Source: an uncultured Eubacteriales bacterium
GTDB lineage: Bacteria > Bacillota > Clostridia > Oscillospirales > Oscillospiraceae
NCBI GenBank assembly: GCA_900549545.1
Contig: URPA01000076.1
Span: 1-7,736, forward strand
Length of the DNA stretch: 7,736 nt
Direction: 5' to 3'
Shown: positions 6,947 to 7,736 of the stretch, piece after piece
Layout of the letters: each line of letters begins with the position of its first letter
How positions within the stretch are numbered: position 1 is the first letter of the stretch
The notes under the pieces: generated by a model
What the model saw: the letters and a program-made list of their open reading frames with translations, nothing else
The model's database searches: none
Told to the model about the DNA's origin: nothing
Translations under genes and position numbers: made by a program

Positions 6947-7736
6947 ATGAAAAAGAAAAAGATAGTAAAACCGATAATTTTCCTTGTCCTGCTTGTGGCG
7001 CTGGTCTTTGTTGTGCGTGCGCGCGTCGCCTCCGAGGGTGGTGCCTCCTCGCCCCAATCCCCCGCTGTGACAGCGCCGGTGGAGACTGAGCCGGTTTATG
7101 AGGGCGACCCGGAGTATTTCACGCTCTCCGCCATTGGCGACTGCACCATCGCCCCGCGCCAGAACTCCGCGGATTTTGTCAACAAGGTAAACGGGGACTT
7201 CTCTTATCCGTTTTCAAACACCGTGCAGTATTTTAACAGCGATGAGTTTACCATCGCGAATCTCGAGTGCACCTTCTCCGACCAGAAGCTGCCATATGAT
7301 TACACCGTCGCCATGTTCTATTTTATTGCCGGAACCGAGTACGCCAACATTCTCACCGAGGGCGGGGTGGATTTTGTCACCACCGCCAATAACCACAGCT
7401 ATGACTTTTATCAAAAGGGCGTGGACGACACCTGCGCCGCGCTCGACGCTATCGGTATGCCCTACGGCATTGAGGACCAATCCCAGATAGTCACCAGCCA
7501 GAACGGCATCAAATTTGGCATTTACTGCGCCTACAACAACTTCAAGCCCGATGTGAGCAAGGCCACCCAGGCAATAAAGCAGCTTCAGGCCGAGGGCGCG
7601 GACTATATTATCTGCATGTTCCACTGGCCCAGCGGTGAGCTGATATACACCCCCACCGATGCCCAGACCGAGACGGCCCACGCCTGCATTGACGCCGGCG
7701 CCGACCTCATCTACGGCAGCCACACTCACTGCCTCC
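6947..7736 (+). CDS. CapA/PGA_cap-family membrane-anchored metallophosphatase-like protein, partial
   Basis: The frame runs open off the window end; 263 residues are visible. The N-terminus MKKKKIVKPIIFLVLLVALVFVV is a lysine-rich start with one membrane segment at about 9-23 (signal anchor, no lipobox seen). A Ser/Pro/Glu-rich linker to about 55 follows, then the outer domain. Metal-site motifs fit the PGA_cap (CapA, PgsA) calcineurin-like fold: IGDCT at 63-67 (Asp65), NLE at 105-107, NNHSYD at 148-153, FHWPSGE at 225-231 and GSHTHC at 257-262. Such proteins take part in poly-gamma-glutamate or capsule synthesis or in cell-wall work outside the membrane; the exact role is unknown and no capB/capC is in the window. 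The ATG at 6947 has only a weak GGGTG upstream; an ATG at 6935 is in frame just after a stop and lacks an RBS. Confidence 0.88.
   Translation, partial: MKKKKIVKPIIFLVLLVALVFVVRARVASEGGASSPQSPAVTAPVETEPVYEGDPEYFTLSAIGDCTIAPRQNSADFVNKVNGDFSYPFSNTVQYFNSDEFTIANLECTFSDQKLPYDYTVAMFYFIAGTEYANILTEGGVDFVTTANNHSYDFYQKGVDDTCAALDAIGMPYGIEDQSQIVTSQNGIKFGIYCAYNNFKPDVSKATQAIKQLQAEGADYIICMFHWPSGELIYTPTDAQTETAHACIDAGADLIYGSHTHCL

Noticed and set aside
7214..7729. 171-codon minus-strand open frame near the window end
   Set aside because: Antisense to the CapA-like gene, whose metal-site motifs are clear; the product is a Val/Gly/Ala-rich shadow.

Overview
The window looks like chromosomal DNA from an anaerobic Gram-positive bacterium of the class Clostridia, most likely a gut Oscillospiraceae/Oscillospirales-type organism. 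The grounds are strong GGAGG-type ribosome binding sites, sigma-A-like promoters, GC-rich genes separated by AT-rich spacers, and the gene set: DegV fatty-acid binding protein, HxlR regulator, K+-dependent membrane pyrophosphatase and a CapA-like protein. The taxonomic guess is inference. No phage, IS element, CRISPR array, tRNA or rRNA was seen.

Left part, minus strand (about 2562 down to 121): a degenerate metallo-beta-lactamase-fold protein, then a zinc-type macrodomain ADP-ribosyl hydrolase, then a class M sirtuin (SirTM) that overlaps the macrodomain gene by 56 bp. Macrodomain and SirTM form a write/erase pair for protein ADP-ribosylation. In characterised pathogens the pair sits with a GcvH-like protein and a lipoate ligase, but neither is visible here. 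A GC-rich hairpin with only four Us separates the MBL-like gene from the macrodomain gene, so the three genes may be partly co-transcribed.

Centre: an HxlR-family regulator (2829-3164, plus) is divergent from the MBL-like gene. The 266-bp gap holds two good opposed promoters and palindromes that are good operator candidates. The regulator carries the N-terminal Cys-Pro-Val-Glu motif typical of thiol-sensing HxlR proteins. A long, nearly perfect bidirectional terminator (3163-3203) separates it from the convergent degV gene (4060-3209).

Right part: a 495-bp AT-rich divergent region leads to hppA (4556-6547), a complete membrane-bound pyrophosphatase with K+-dependent signatures. Downstream is a 399-bp gene-free stretch packed with six consecutive hairpins. 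One hairpin is a repeat also found, inverted, at the start of the window behind the SirTM gene, with compensatory stem changes; another hairpin occurs twice. The window ends inside a membrane-anchored CapA/PGA_cap-type metallophosphatase gene (from 6947).

The most interesting reading is an HxlR-controlled, possibly thiol-stress-responsive unit joining a degenerate MBL-like protein to a stand-alone macrodomain-SirTM pair whose acceptor protein is unknown. The hairpin-rich dispersed intergenic repeat is the second point of interest.
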